Source of the DNA: Aptenodytes patagonicus
Taxonomy: Eukaryota > Chordata > Aves > Sphenisciformes > Spheniscidae
Assembly (NCBI RefSeq): GCF_965638725.1
Contig: NC_134975.1
Span: forward strand, 819,672-883,671
Direction: 5' to 3'
DNA: 64,000 nucleotides
Below the pieces are notes generated by a model. That model searched no databases. It had not been told where the DNA came from and worked only from the letters and a program-made list of their open reading frames with translations. This document shows, in pieces, positions 12,021-24,118 of the stretch (position 1 is its first letter; the number at the start of each line of letters is the position of its first letter). Made by a program: the position numbers and the translations under genes.

Positions 12021-13540
12021 GTGCGCGCCGGGGGAGGGTCAGCCCCCTCCTCGGGCCGGTCCCGGCGCGCAGCTACATCTGCCGGGAAGATGGCTCCTAT
12101 TTTGTCTATTTTACTTTGCAGCCCGCAAAAAAAAAAAAACAAAAACAAACCAACCCCCCCCCCAAAAAAAAACCTTCCTTTACGCCTAGTTTATTCAACG
12201 TAAAGCTTAGGCGAGATTTTAGGCCGGGGACAAGCGTCCTCTCAGCTCGCAGGCTCTGCAAAAAGAAATGGGAGGAAATAAAGAAGCGTTTTGCCATCCA
12301 CCGAGCCCCTTTTTCTTCCCTTTCCCACTCTTTTAATGAGAAACATGCCTCTGAACATCCTTTCAAGATCATATCGCGGCGTAACTAGGACGGGTCTATC
12401 ACGAAAGCTTGGAGTTGGTTCGCATTTAATGGCGCGGGGGGGGTGCGGGGGGGTGCGGGGGGGTGTTTGGACGGGTGCAAACGAAGAGCGTTTTTGCGGG
12501 TTTATCCTTTTCCCCCCCCACCCCCCCGCCGTTGTCAAATAAAATCAGAAGACACCATCAAAGGGGTTTTCATTCAACAGGGTTGTATTTAAAAGCGAGT
12601 ATGAGAATTTTACAAGAACACGCTCAATGGATGGGAAAATAATCTGCTGTTTCTTGGCTGCTGGGGGTTTTATTCCCCCCCCCCTTCCTTGCCCCCCCAC
12701 CCCACCCCGCCCTCGCCCATATGCACAATCCCATCGCTCCACATCAGAAAGCAGGAGAGCATCCAGATCGGAAACCTCAAACGTACCCCCCCCCCCCCCC
12801 AAAAAAAAAAAAAAAGCCAACCCCAAACCCCTTCCGAATTGTTGTATTTACACCAAATACATGCACCACGTCACCAACGGCATCCTCGGGATTTCTTTGT
12901 CCTCGAAAACGGTGTGTTGCTTTCGGACAACTGCGAGAAAAAAAGTCATTGTGCAAACGGGGGGGGCGGGGGTGGGGGGGGGGAAGAAATCACTTTTATG
13001 CCCTGTGCCTGGGAGTTGAACTTGTTTTCCTTAAGCAGGAATTTAAGGACTTGACTTTGCATTTGTGCTTTGTAGGTACGAGGTATCCTTGACTTACGGA
13101 AATGCAGCTCGTTCCTCGGTGTGATCAGAGTTTCATTCGCTTTTGTATTTTCCTTTTTTTTTTTAAAAAAAAAAAAAGCAGGCTAATACACTGTCCTCAT
13201 GAAAATGCAAAAAGATTAACTACAACCGGAAAACAGCGAAAGACATCTGGAGCCAAATTCAGAGTAGGATTACTGGGCCAAGAAAAATCCTATAAATTTC
13301 AGTTCGCTGATGAATACAATGAACTCCACACCAAACGTGTATTCCAAGGTGGAGGGTTCATATTAATCCCGGTCCTATTAGAGCAGATTGCAGTAAGTCC
13401 CATGAATATGGATGATGATATTTCTGATATGCATTCAGGTATTTAAACCCCGATAGAAGAAACCCACACCACAATGACCGCAAAGAGGCTTTTAAGAGGG
13501 GAAATTCTAATAAAATGGTCAAATAAAATCATAATGTAGA
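12021..13540. other. Intergenic DNA downstream of HOXC11
   Basis: No gene recognised. It includes a GC-rich patch (12021-12110) with an AAGATGGC YY1-like site at 12087-12094, a G-tract repeat (12437-12471), C runs near 12676-12708 and 12786-12800, and a mixed-composition block from about 13010 to 13540 that may be HOXC11 distal 3' sequence. Confidence 0.3.
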
Positions 13541-13555
13541 ACAGCTTGCAACGTC

Positions 13556-13561
13556 TTTATT
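13556..13561 (-). terminator. HOXC11: Candidate polyadenylation signal for HOXC11
   Basis: TTTATT on the plus strand reads AATAAA (then G) on the coding strand, about 975 bases past the HOXC11 stop. Other AATAAA hexamers on the same strand lie at 13614-13619, 13745-13750 and 14169-14174. Which one is used cannot be decided from sequence. Confidence 0.35.
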
Positions 13562-14029
13562 TGCCACAGAATTTCACAGAGTATCCCGGGGACTGACTTT
13601 ACATACACAAAGATTTATTTTTTTTTAATTATTATTTTTTTCAGGATTTTTTTTTTCCCCTCTTGTTCTTCGTCTCCCATTTCCAGGAGAAAAAAAAAAA
13701 AAAACAAACAAAAACCAAAAACCAAAAAAACAACCACTACGAAATTTATTTACAAACCATTTCAGAGACAGTTATTGCAAATGTATTTTCGCCCGGATTT
13801 CCCCCCCTCCCGACTCCAAACGTAGAAATGATACTGCAGAGAATATATATATGGATATATAGGCACACGCTCCCATATATATACGCATATATATATTTTG
13901 AGACAGAAAGGGTGGATGGAGGAGGTGGAAATAATGACCTTCCTTCCGCGTGGAGAGCAGAGATGAGCGTGGCGGTTGTGGATGTGCACACACACACACA
14001 CACATAGATGGACACACATGTCTGTGTGT

Positions 14030-14067
<38 letters not shown>

Positions 14068-14534
14068 CCCAGATGAAGTGATTTGATCCTACAGGGAGAC
14101 TTTGGCCGCTCTTGTGATAACACAGCTGCATACTGAAATCACCGGGGTAGTAACACACAGCACTGCGATTTATTCAACTGGACAGGGTGCCTAAATAATA
14201 ATAACAATAAAAATAATAATAAAAATAAAAATAATAATAATAATAATAATAATAAAAAAGGGAATCCCAACCTGTTCAGGCAAAAAAGAAAAAAAAAAAA
14301 AAAAGAAAAAAAAAGTTAAATAAAATGTTCATGGAATCCAAGTCCTTGAAGCGGGAACTGAAAGAAAATCTCACTCCTTTTGTTACTCAGCACTGTCCCA
14401 GACATACAAATATAAGTAACGAAAAGGCTTAAACTTTGAGGTTGCTTTGTCGACTCAAAGGGCAAACCCATGCTCGCAACTGTTCCTCCTCAATACACAT
14501 ACACTTCGCCAGCAGAGGGGATTTCAAAAGATGT
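13562..14534 (-). other. HOXC11: Probable HOXC11 3' UTR with CA/TA and AAT microsatellites
   Basis: It lies between the HOXC11 stop and the candidate poly(A) signals. It contains a TA-rich stretch at 13841-13900, (CA)n at about 13986-14003 and 14035-14062, and (AAT)n-type repeats at about 14196-14255. A CTCF-like CCAGCAGAGGGG lies at 14509-14520, just past the stop codon. Confidence 0.45.
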
Positions 14535-14767
14535 TCACAACAAGGGATTTCCAGAGAAATACTGCAGGCGGTCTCTGCTTAATTTTTTTTCTTTCATTCT
14601 TCTGTTCTGAAACCAAATTTTAACCTGTCGGTCAGTAAGATTTAACATCCTAGACAACTGGAGCCTTTTTTCTTTGTTTATATAGACATTGAAGAAAAAT
14701 TCTCTCTCTAGCTCTCTGATCTGGAATTTCGAATAGGGGCACCTCTTCTTCCTCGTTCTGGGAGCAC
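14535..14767 (-). CDS. HOXC11: HOXC11 exon 2 (homeodomain and C-terminus)
   Basis: This exon encodes the DNA-binding homeodomain of HOXC11, at about residues 230-289 of a 302-residue protein. It starts after an AG acceptor at 14768-14769; its first two bases complete the serine codon begun in exon 1. It then reads [14 protein letters not shown], with helix 3 as [20 protein letters not shown], including the invariant W, F, N and R residues. It ends [13 protein letters not shown] and a stop at 14537-14535, as in the human protein from memory. The two exons total 909 bases, exactly 303 codons. It was found by reading the minus strand directly, since it is too short to stand out as an open frame. 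No defect is visible. Confidence 0.97.
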
Positions 14768-16076
14768 CTTAAAAGAACCAGAAGGCAGGGTAAATATCCT
14801 AAGGAAATGCAAGACACAGACTCATCTTCACGGCTGACCACATAGATAGGAGCAGCTTAATAACTCCGGTTATTAACGCAGGGGGAGATATCTTCCAGCA
14901 GCTCGCCTATTGTTGGGGGGTAGCAGAGGTGAGGTTACACAGGGTCTTAAGGACCGTGGTGTAATTATTTTCCCACTGCACGGAGCTTAACGCAGGCACA
15001 CGCAGACATTTTCGGTGCAGATAGGGTTTTTTTTTTTTCAATAAAGCCTGGGACCGGAGGCAGCAGGGCTGCTGGAGCGGGGTTTAGAGAGGCTGGGGGA
15101 AAAAAAAACCAACCCACCCAAACCCCACGCTCAGCTGCAAATCTGTTATCTGTATAGAAACAGCATGAGCAAGGTTGGAATTAGAGGAACTAGATATTAT
15201 GTTCCGCATAAGTTTTTTATTAACTCCAGTCCTCGCCACACACGCAAAAAGGAATCAAAGTAAAAGGGAACTTAGCATCTGAGCTGCAAAAGGGGACTTG
15301 CATCACGAAAGCAAATAGGAAAACAAAACAACCCTCCCCTCTTCCCAAAAGAGCCCCTCGCTGAACGCTAACTTGCAAAGTTGCCTGGATTCAGCCTTTA
15401 AAAACGCTCCTCTAAGACTGCCCAGAAAATGTGAGTGCATGCAAAAAAAAAAACCCACCCGACCCCAGAAGACCCAAGCGAACAACCACGTAAGTAAAAG
15501 CCCTTCCTGACAAAAGCTAGACGCTCCACTAGGCTTGGAGGAGGAGAAATGCCACTTTAAACAGAAAAGTCGAAGAAAATGCTCAGCTTTGCCTGCAAAT
15601 TCGGCAGATTTCCCCCTTAGCACTGCACCCCCACGAAGAGAAAAGACTCAACATACAGTTTTAATTAAAAAGAGAGGAGAAAAAAAAAAAAAAGGCAGCC
15701 CCAAACATTTTGCATGCATCTTAATGCCTAAAAGAAAGCACAGGCAGCTAAAGTAGTGTTCTGCCCAATTGCCTTTTACCCTCAGCAACCCGGGACCAAA
15801 TCCTTTTAAAATGCTCATGTAACTTCATGATCAAAGTTAATATTTGTCACGATGGTGTGCTTTTAAAATTTCACAGACTCTAAGATACTGTGTCTGCGCC
15901 TAACATCTCCATTTTTTTCAAAGAGCTTTTCCCATCGTAAAAATTCTTCTCGTTGGAAGAAAGAGCTTTGTAGGTTATAATAAAATCCTTTGAATGCTTA
16001 TAAAACTCCACATAAAATTTGACCGACAAAACACACGGGCTAGTCCCTTAACCTTTCCATTTACTGCTCTACCTAC
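14768..16076 (-). other. HOXC11: HOXC11 intron
   Basis: This 1309-base intron has donor GTAGGT at 16076-16071 and acceptor AG at 14769-14768, after a T-rich stretch. It is mostly unique sequence with short A runs (15082-15089, 15441-15451, 15680-15694). I see no gene or recognisable element in it. Confidence 0.85.
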
Positions 16077-16752
16077 TCGAATTGCTGCTTTTGCTTCCTT
16101 CCTTGGTGACAGAAGAGGACGAGGCTGAAGACCCTGGGTTTGTGTTTTCCTCCTCATCTTCCGGGTCTATACCTTGCTCTCCGCGGGATGACAGTGCGTG
16201 GGGTTGGGACTCTGCCTCCACTTTGCCCTCACCCTTCTGCAGGCAGGTCTCGGTCGGATTTTCCGCCCCGCAATAGGCGTTTTCGAAGAAGCGGTCGAAA
16301 CCTTGGGGCAAGACAGTGTTTTTGTTCATGCTGGTGTAGAATCCCGTCGATGCCGGGTGGTTGGAGCTGGGGTGGTGGTGGCTGTACACGCTCTCGTTTT
16401 TCATTAGCATTTCGGTCATGGTGGAAGGCGGGATGCACTCTCTATGCATCAGATCTTCTGCGGAATAACACGAGGCGTAATTGCTTCGGTGGTGCCATTT
16501 ACTCGAGGGGTCTAGACCATAGGAGACCTCTCGCACGGGCTGCACTTGCGAGAGGTTGGTGGAGTAAGGGTAGGAGATTTGGCGAGAGGGGGCCTGTGGC
16601 AAGAAAGATGACACAGTTGAAAATTCAGGGACGTAATAGGTACAGCTGGGGAGGTAGAGGTTAGAAGCGCAACCTGCCCTTTCTCCAAACTCAGCGCTCC
16701 TCTCCTTACGCGACTGGGAGCAGAAGTTGCCCAGGTTCACCGAGTTAAACAT
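16077..16752 (-). CDS. HOXC11: HOXC11 exon 1 (N-terminal region)
   Basis: HOXC11 is an Abd-B-class homeodomain factor of the nucleus acting in posterior axis and hindlimb. Exon 1 gives 225 residues plus one base. The start is ATG at 16752-16750 ([19 protein letters not shown]). The paralogue-11 N-terminal signature is clear: [73 protein letters not shown] and [16 protein letters not shown]. The C-terminal part is acidic and serine-rich ([17 protein letters not shown]). The donor was chosen by phase: ending after the first base of a codon at 16077 joins correctly to exon 2. A nearby GTAGAG four bases further on would put exon 2 out of frame. The predicted protein of 302 residues compares with 304 in human. 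No frameshift or missing segment is visible. Confidence 0.97.
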
Positions 16753-16965
16753 CTTTCTCCTTTTCTTGCTCCTATAGCTAGATGTTTTGGATCCGATGTG
16801 CGGAGGGGAAAAAATTTGGGAAGGCGAGATGACGCGCTATCCGTCTTAGTCGCTCCGGAGGACACGTGATCCAAAGTAGATATTGTCATATATCAGTTTG
16901 GAGCACTTAGATGCGTAGGAGTGGTTCACTTAGGTAAGATCTCAGAGGTTCAAACGATTGGTTTG
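16753..16965 (-). promoter_or_regulatory. HOXC11: HOXC11 proximal promoter region
   Basis: Reading toward the gene, it has a CCAAT box (ATTGG at 16957-16961), TGATATATGACA (TATA-like, also resembling a PBX-HOX site, about 16883-16894), and an E-box in the context GGATCACGTG (CACGTG at 16863-16868), 111 bases above the ATG. Confidence 0.55.
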
Positions 16966-18900
16966 CAAACACCGCAGAAACATTATGAAAATCAATTGCA
17001 GATTTGTATTCATTTTCCCGAAGGCACACCCCTCGTCAGCATTCACAGCAGAACAAGTACAAGGGGCGGCTTGTGAAGTTGCTGGGGTTTCCCCCCCCCC
17101 CTCTTTTTTTTTTTCCCTTTCTTTCTCCCCCCCCCCCCCCCCCCCCCCTCCTCTCCTTCCTATTTGGATTCTGCTTGCTGCTTTTCAGCGGGGTTTGGAG
17201 ACGGGGTGGGGGCGATTTGGGCTGGGGGGGGGGGGGAGGGAGGGTCTTAGGGAGCTCGAACGGTGTTTTTCCACCTTTTTTTCCCAATATTTTAATTGCG
17301 CTGATTATTCTAATTTATTGTTACCGCTATTTCTATCCTTAGAGGTGTTCCTGAGTAGACTTTAGGTAGCTCGGTGAAATAGCCGGAGGTGCAGAAGTAA
17401 GTTTTCCAACATTTCTCCAACCCTCGCTGCAGGCGGGAACGCCCCGCTCTTCCTACAGCTGGGCTGCGAAATTATAAGTAAATCTCTATCTATGGCTCTA
17501 TCTGGGAGTGAGGGGGTTGGTGCTAATTAACAAGCTCCTAACATACGCTAATTACGTTGATCTCTGTGTGCACATCAACTATACATCAACCAAGTTGGCG
17601 TGCTTTATGGACAATATACCATTTAAGCAGTGACAGTGTGCGGGGGATCTGTAAAGTTTCCAACTTTAAAGTTAAAGCAGGCCTGGCTTAATGACTTTTG
17701 ATATCGAATTAGTGATATATCAAGGAATAGAACAAATGAATTAAGTCAATGCCTAATAAATATTCGAAAACCTCCTTTAGTGTTTGGTTAAATATTTATT
17801 ACGTAAGAGTGGCGTATTGAATATTTAATGCAATTGTTTATTGTCAATCAATGAATGTACTTTCAGCAAGACTCTCGTCATTTAGTCTTCCAGCTGAATT
17901 AAAAAAGATATTCTTATTAAAGTCATTTGTCTTCTCTCCCGTGGCCCGGGAGCCTCCTCTTTCCCCGTCCTTCTGCATTTTCATACGAAAAAACCGGGAT
18001 ACCGAAGTGTTGCCGGATATTTTTGCGAGTTTTACGAAGAATTATAAGGCGGGAAAAAAAATTATCTGGGGGGGAAAAAAAAAACCCAACCAAACCAAAC
18101 CTCTTCTGCAAACCCTCGGGAAAGGTGCACCTGAAGGACGCGTAACTTCCGCGGCACCAGGCTCCGAGGGGTTACCCCACCGCCTTTAAATAGCCTTGAA
18201 GGAGCAAAATTGCCTGCAACAATTGGGCGCGGATCGGGTTTTCACCTGGATCAGAAATCATCTGCCCGAGGCGGAAAATATTCCTCTGCCGAGCAGAGGC
18301 GGCTGCTTTCATCCACGTGTGAAAATATTGCAGCGCATCCCCCCCTTTTTTATCCTTTTCTTTACAGGATGCCACTTTTTTTTCTTTACAGGATGGCATT
18401 CCCCCCCCCCCCCCCCCAATTATCCCTTTTAAAACGCCCAGTAAAAGGAAGAATAAATGAAAATACTGAGCTGTCCACACGTAAACCCGAATTAAACCCC
18501 ATCGTGGGATCCCTTGGGTGGTGGGCTGAGTACCCCGAACAAAACTGAGGCACCAGGCGAGAGCCAGAGGCTTTTATGGAGAGGATCTTGTCAAATCGAG
18601 TCGCAGTAAATTCAAGCAACAAGAAGGCAAAAAGGCAAATCTCAGCCTGAGAGCCCTGAGCCTCAGGAGCAGAAAAAGCCGCGAAGGCTGCCGCGTCTTC
18701 GCTTTGCTCCCCGAAAAAAATAATGCATAAACCCACCCGAAAATAACCAATTTACCAAGAAGGAGCATCAGAGGGTCCCAGCCCAGCTCGGGGATGTCCC
18801 CTTTGGAGCTGGACATCCCTGGGCGGCTCCTTTTTCACTTCGCTTTTCTCTATTTCATTTTATTTAATTTCCTAGCACCCAACCTGCTGTTTGCATTTGA
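16966..18900. other. HOXC11 upstream DNA with an AT-rich candidate enhancer
   Basis: No gene recognised. C runs lie at 17091-17150. The block 17480-17860 is non-repetitive and AT-rich, with many TAAT/ATTA cores and TGTCAATCA (17842-17850, the reverse of the PBX-MEIS/PREP type TGATTGACA). A perfect inverted repeat CCTCTGC-CGA-GCAGAGG lies at 18283-18299. Confidence 0.35.
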
Positions 18901-21900
18901 GCCGGGGTCGCGGAGGGGGGTGTGTGTGTGTGTGTTTGCTTAATTCCCGGGCGAGGTGTAGAGAAATGGGGAGGAAAACGCACCTCGAGCAACCGGGCAG
19001 AGGTTGCAGCCTCTGCTAAAAATAGAATTATCCTGCAATTCTGCAGCGATGCGGGGGAAAAAAAGGGGGGGGAAAAAGTTGATTTTCATGGAAGAAAACA
19101 GTCTCGCAGGTCCGTACCTTGCAGCCGAGCGGAGAGCGAAGGATTTCAAGATGCCCGAGCAAAAAATAGTGGGTATTTCAATAGGGCTTTCCAAACTGTA
19201 GTGCTTATTAGGCGGTCTGCCCGGATTTTTATCTATTTATTAGGAAATCTTGAAGGGAAACATGGCGGCTTCACATGCTAAGGTTGTGTGCTCTTCCTCA
19301 CTTTGAGCCTTCTTCACCCCCCTAATGCAACAACGCACTCCTGATCATTTGTTCTCATTAATTTCTGGGTTCCCCCCCCCCCCCCACCTCCCTTCTCTAG
19401 CTTTGGATTTTCCATTGAAAGAGCCGTTCTCATAAAACCCTTTTTATAAGGGATCGGGGCGTGTGAGTCTCTCTGAATGCGTGTGTGTGGGGATAGAGAT
19501 ATACACACATATAAATATGTCTGTAATTCCAAAATGAGCTGTGTTTTCCTCTCCATTGCACCGCTTGGCTGATGAATATATACATATATCTATCTCTCCC
19601 TATATATATATCTAGGGGCAAGGACTCTGGCTGCAGAGATGGATTTCTTCAGGTTTGTAATCTGCCCTATTTTATGACTTGGACGTCGTTTTGGGCAAAA
19701 CTTTTAATTAAAGTGTCAGCGATCTTTTAACTTGGCTTTTTATGGACCAATATTAATACTAACTACAAACTAATAACGTTAAGCTATTGTTTACGAGTGT
19801 AATTATTTTTTCCCCCCAATTCCCTCCTGTTTGCAACCTGCGTGGAGGATCTTCTCCCTCCGACTGAAAGGGGAAAGGCTCTAAAATAGAAATTTGTTTG
19901 TTATATTTGTTCCAACCTAGATCCCATAGGAAGGCTGCAGGCGTGAAGCTTTGCATCCAGGGGAGGAATTAGAGCGTGTTGTTGAAAAACAACAACATCC
20001 GAGCAGCTTTTTAAACCCCAAACAAAGCACATACAGCCCTCAAAAAAAAAAAAAAAACCAACCCCTAACACAACAGCAAACAACAAAAATCCCTGTGGCA
20101 TAAAACTCGCCGTCTCTCCTCTAGGTGCGTGAATAATTTATTGCTCTTCGTAGGTAAATACATCTAAACCAAGCCCTGGTGGCGTTTTGGTTTTTAAACC
20201 CGGTTTAAAGGATAGGATTTGCCTGCTTCCTGCGAGGAAGCGGAGAAGAGGCAGCTGTGGAATCACAGCACTTGAATTTGACCACCAAAGTGACCACCAT
20301 AAAACGGAATGAGGGCTGGCGGCTCGCATTCCTTTTGGCTGCCCTTAAAAAAAAAAAAAAAAAAAAAGGCAAATAACTTTAAGGCGTAGCCTTAAAGCAT
20401 CCAGAGCATTTCGACCCCTTCGGTTTTTAAACCTGCTTCATTTCCTAGCGAGTGGGAAAGGTTAGAGCGTGGAGGGGGAAATTAAAGAAAAGCTGTATTT
20501 GTGCTCCTTAAAGGCAAAAAAAAAATACCTAGGGGAACTTGAGGAGGGGGGAGGAAAGGTCTGATTTTGTTCATTTTGATATGACTGTGTGTATAAGATG
20601 AAACTGCCCCGTCTAGAAGATTTTTCCCCCCCTTTATGCAGTTATTTCTCAGCCAGAGGGCAGGGAAAAGAGGCGGCAGCCCCGAGCCCGTCGCTCCTTG
20701 TGCCTCCTTTGCAATTATATATATAACTACCCGGCTTTATCCTGGCATCTCAGCCGGAGACTTCTCTCCGTCCAGCAGAAAAAGCAAAGCGCAAGGGGGG
20801 GAAAAATTCCACACACACCCCCCCAAACCGCCCCCACCCGCCCTTGCTCCGGAGTCCGCACTCATTTGCCTGATATAATGCAAACACTTAACACATTTAA
20901 CAGCGTTTTCAGCAGGCAAATAGGCTCAAGGCTTGCAAGATGTGTTTTGCGTTACTAACATGAATTTTAAGGGGATGTCAGAGGCATTTCGTGACCAAAA
21001 AACATTGTAGCAATTGTACCAAAATCAAAAACTTGGAGTTGTGAAAGTTGGCTTTAGCTGATCTGTGTAAACATCTGAAGTTATATTTTGATTTAGGTTA
21101 ATCCTGTACTTGAACTCTTCTCAATAAATCATTCCTCTTTTTTTTTTCCCCTTCTCCCATGGAGGAGAGAAGAGATTATTTTCTTTCCTTCCCCCCGAAA
21201 GCTGGAGTTATCTGAACGCGATGTAAGTTCGTTAGCCACCTCCCAACTTGGGTCAAAAACTTTTTTGTAAGTATTGCCATAGAGAAGCCTTTGTCCGAGC
21301 CCGTACAGTAAGGAACCTATTGACTGGGGGAAGAAAAAGGGGAAGGGAAAAAAGAAAAAGAGAAGAAAATAAACAAAAATAGAAGAGAACAGATATTTAT
21401 ACCAACCTGGCTTACCCCGTTACCCATTGCTGCTTACTGTGCTCTCAAGATACCTGGTGCATTATTTAGTCCCTGAATCTTTCCCTATTTCAGACAGTCG
21501 ATCAGAGTTTGCTCTGCCCCCTGCTTTTGGGGAAAAAATAAAGGAGTTTTTCCAACCTGCATCGCTAACCTGGGCTCGCTCGGGGCTGCAAATGCATTGC
21601 GAGTGGGTGCAAAAAGCACTTCTTTAGCAGCTGCATCTCCCAGCAGCTGCAGAGATGCGCTTTGCTTTTGCTAAATAGGCTCCAACTCCTGATGTCTAAT
21701 GACTTTGGCCTATCAGATGTTCTCAAAGTGATTTTTCCCTCCCTTCCACCACGGTGCGGCAATTGCTTCCTCAGATGGACTTCACAGGGGGAAAAAAAAA
21801 AAAAAGAGAGAAAGAGAGGAAAGCCAGGCCAGTAAACAGATTACTAGACACCGCGTATGTGTATAGGAAGTCTGAAGGGAGAGACAATAGCTACAAGTGG

Positions 21901-23699
21901 GAAGCGCTCGGAAAATATTATTGTCCCCAAATGGCAAAGATAAATTTAATTGGATGGACGCCAGGCTGCGAAAGAAAACTATATAAGCTGTGAACAATTC
22001 AAAGGGGAAAAAAATGACTTAGATCTCTCTAGACCTGAGCTGCAAGTTCAAAATCATGTGGACTTAATCAAGATAAAAGCAGATTGAACTATGCTTCCCA
22101 ACCGCAGGCAAGGCTGGGACTGTCTGGGATAAAAATGTGCGGCGGGTGTCGGATTCAAATAGAAGTGATGGCGAAGAGGCGCTAAGAGGAGTTGGGCTTA
22201 ATAATAACCAATATAACTAACACTTTGCCAGTCGGCCTTCCCACTTATTTTTCTTTTCTCATCGGCCACGGGTCCTTCCCCACCTTCTCCGCAGGGAGAG
22301 CTGAGGCCGGGGGAACTTCGATGCCTCTGTGCTTCCCTCTCTTTATTTACTTTCTTTTCCTCCGCGCAGCTCGGTTGCGGGGAGCTGCTGAAGCGTGTGA
22401 AAAGGCGAGGTTTGGGGAATTCGAGCAAAACTTCCCAGCGTGCTAAAGGCGCTCCTAGAGCCGCTGCGAAATTCAGCCTAGAGGAGACAGGAAACCCAGA
22501 GGAGCTCGTTAAGCAACACCTATTTCTATTCCACAGCCTCCCTCTCCCCCACCCCCCCAACCTCTAAAAATACTGATTTAAACACAAAGGAAGACAGATA
22601 AAACACACCCAAACCTTTTAAAAAAAAAAAAATGTCCTTTATTCGCCAGGCATTCCCTCTTGATAACTTTAGCAGCGCCACTAAAATGTGCAAAACCGTG
22701 TAAAAAGTCGGAAATTGTGGCAGGGAAAAGGTGTTTTCTGTCGGGTGACCCATTTCTTCGCCGAATAGCCCCGAAATGCAAAGTTCAGAATAGAAGGTGG
22801 GCGGCTAATCCTCCCCAGCCTTATTAAAACCGCACACACGCCTGCATGCGTGGTATTTAATCCTTAAATACTCAGGAAAACGTTTCCAAGTATTGCGCTT
22901 TAATACTTTGCCTCCCGCATCCCCCCCCCCCCCTTCTTTTTTATTTATTTTTTAAGTATTCTTTTTCCACAGCAGCTAGCACCTGGATGCCTTTCCCTCA
23001 GATAACCGTCGATCAAAGGCGAATCTCAACAGTTGACGGGGATAAACTTCAGCAATTGGCAACCGAGGGCGCGGCGGCGCTGGGCTCTCTCTTCCATCCC
23101 CGCGTTAATCAGAATAAAACGCAAGAAAATCCTTCAGCTGCTTCACGGGGGTGACGTTTTCCAAACCTATGTCCGGCTTGTAGAAGAGAAACGGTGCCGG
23201 CGGAGGAGGGGAAGGTGGAAAACGCCTGTGCCCACCCCCCCCTCCATCTACCTACGGAGCTGATGTAGGTACCTGCCTTTCCCCGTGCGCTCACGGCCCT
23301 TCGCCTGTGAACTGCGCCCCTGCGCGCGTAAAGCGCGCCCATCGCTTATTTTCGGCCGGAGAAGCAGAGGGACCGGGGCGCAAAAAAAAAAAAATCTCTT
23401 GCCAAGAAGTTGCTCTATGCCCTCCGCGAGCAGCGCGGCTCCTCAAGCTCCCCCGCAGAATAAAAAAGTGATATTCGCCTCTTCTTCTTCATCGGGGATG
23501 AGGGTCGAGCATTTTGTTGGTGCCACATTCAGTTGAAATGCATATAGATCTATATAAAAATTAATGCAGCTGGCGTTCTCCTTTAATAAGGTACCGGCTT
23601 TAAAATACCTCGTGTATTGAGAGCAGATAAATTATGAATTAAAAATCGGTCCAATGATCGGACTCTTATGTAAGCCCTCCTTCTGGTCCCTCCCGAATA
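18901..23699. other. HOXC11-HOXC12 intergenic DNA (first part), candidate regulatory blocks
   Basis: No gene recognised. A YY1-type site AAACATGGCGGC lies at 19258-19269. Mixed-composition blocks near 19650-19820 (TTTTATGACTT, TTTTTATGGACCAAT), 20870-21150, 21860-22220 and 23520-23700 read like regulatory DNA. Short GT (18919-18934) and TA (19580-19615) runs are present. In mammals this interval holds HOTAIR; I recognise no HOTAIR exon in this part. Confidence 0.35.
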
Positions 23700-23700
23700 T

Positions 23701-24118
23701 TTTCTTTTTCTTTTATTTTATCTTTTCTTTTCTTTTATCTTTTCTTTTCTTTTCTCTTTTCTCTTTTCTCTTTTCTTTTCTTTTCTTTTCTTTTCTCTTC
23801 TTTTCTCTTCTTTTCTCTTCTTTTCTTTTCTTTTCTTTTATTTTCTCTTCTTTTCTTTTCTTTTCTTTTCTTTTCTTTTCTTTTCTCTTCTTTTCTTTTC
23901 TTTTCTTTTCTTTTCTTTTCTTTTCTTTTCTTTTATTTTATTTTATTTTCTCTTCTCTTCTCTTCTCTTCTCTTCTCTTCTCTTCTCTTCTCTTCTCTTC
24001 TCTTCTCTTCTCTTCTCTTCTCTTCTCTTCTCTTCTCTTCTTCTCTTTCTTTCTTTCTCTCTTTCTTTTTTTTTCTCTCTCTCTCCTCTTCTTTATCTTT
24101 TTTCCCCTCTCTCTCTCT
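23701..24118 (+). repeat. Polypyrimidine array (TTTTC)n to (TCTCT)n
   Basis: About 420 bases of almost pure pyrimidine on the plus strand, built of TTTTC, TCTTC and CTTTT pentamers with occasional ATTTT. The open frames through it are translation artefacts. Confidence 0.95.

Noticed and set aside
16071-16076. Alternative HOXC11 donor GTAGAG four bases downstream of the chosen one
   Set aside because: It would leave exon 1 in the wrong phase for exon 2.
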